DNA of 64,000 nucleotides from Catenovulum maritimum (GTDB lineage: Bacteria; Pseudomonadota; Gammaproteobacteria; Enterobacterales; Alteromonadaceae), in assembly GCF_001050375.1 (NCBI RefSeq), contig NZ_KQ130491.1, positions 91,863-155,862 of the forward strand. The letters run 5' to 3'. Every line of letters starts with the position of its first letter. The stretch's first letter is position 1. The notes under the pieces are model-generated. The model saw nothing but the letters and a program-made list of their open reading frames with translations, did not search any database and was not told where the DNA came from. The position numbers and the translations under genes were made by a program. This document shows, piece after piece, positions 63,831 through 64,000 of this stretch.

Positions 63831-64000
63831 CGTTGTAAGTACTAGATGCTGTGTCACCACCGCGGCCAGTCCAATTAGTGTGGAAGAACTCACCTCTTGG
63901 CTTATCTGTACGCTCATAAGTGTGCGCGCCAAAGTAATCGCGTTGTGCTTGTAATAAGTTCGCTGGTAAGCGCTCTGTACGGTAACCATCAAAATAAGTC
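63826..64000 (-). CDS. gnd: 6-phosphogluconate dehydrogenase, C-terminal end
   Basis: Only the last 57 codons and the stop lie in the window. [31 protein letters not shown] followed by FHTNWTG is the conserved C terminus of decarboxylating 6-phosphogluconate dehydrogenase, which makes NADPH and ribulose 5-phosphate in the pentose phosphate pathway. The start is beyond the right edge. Confidence 0.93.
   Translation of the reverse strand, partial: TYFDGYRTERLPANLLQAQRDYFGAHTYERTDKPRGEFFHTNWTGRGGDTASSTYNV

Overview
The window reads as chromosomal DNA of a marine, alga-associated gammaproteobacterium of the Alteromonadales type (Catenovulum/Alteromonas-like; genus is an inference). The basis is AT-rich DNA, gammaproteobacterial gene orders (rplY-pth-ychF, ftsN-hslV-hslU, yheS/yheV/slyX/fkpA, sthA...trmA, a Met-Leu-Gln-Gln tRNA run) and polysaccharide-degradation genes. 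No CRISPR array, rRNA or intact transposase gene was seen.

Region 1 (1-15184) is the most unusual. A partial GH105-type hydrolase and a formylglycine sulfatase sit beside two paralogous modules of proteins better known from Planctomycetes. Module A (minus strand, 8400 to 603, one tight operon) encodes a PSCyt1-PSCyt2-PSD1 haem lipoprotein, a Tat-exported DUF1501 protein, a membrane-anchored PSCyt1-LRR protein, a cytochrome b561 and the sulfatase, preceded by a beta-propeller gene. Module B (plus strand, 10785 to 15184) encodes PSCyt2-PSD1, DUF1501 and PSCyt1-LRR proteins. A cytochrome b562-like gene lies between the modules. A third protein of this world (PVC-type CxxCH, 58785-61394) stands alone. 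I infer a periplasmic redox system tied to sulfated algal polysaccharide, with electrons possibly exchanged with the quinone pool through cytochrome b561.

Region 2 (15235-28309) is mostly core: a 2OG-Fe(II) oxygenase, rplY-pth-ychF, four tRNA genes behind a strong promoter, hslUV, ftsN, priA, rpmE, a CheX-like protein, YjbQ and a chemoreceptor. Downstream of the tRNAs lies a 266-bp non-coding element with 33-bp terminal inverted repeats and nested hairpins, probably a MITE-like repeat.

Region 3 (28442-46474): trpS; a porin-like barrel, a PstS-like protein and a YIP1-like membrane protein; a two-component system followed by two spondin_N-domain secreted proteins; uvrD; two tandem REC-REC-GGDEF proteins; a CvfB-like protein; a TIGR02444 protein; yheS, yheV, slyX, a WD40-type lipoprotein and fkpA.

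Region 4 (46531-50100) is a small accessory island. Two orphan genes of unknown function are each followed by a broken fragment carrying the same FGNALGNS motif, which looks like debris of polymorphic-toxin/immunity cassettes. A BNR-4 beta-propeller protein resembling ulvan lyases lies between them.

Region 5 (50130-64000): rsd, nudC, hemE, sthA, an acyl-CoA desaturase, trmA, a DUF5610 protein, the PVC-type CxxCH protein, an MscS channel fused to a cyclic-nucleotide-binding domain, and the 3' end of gnd.
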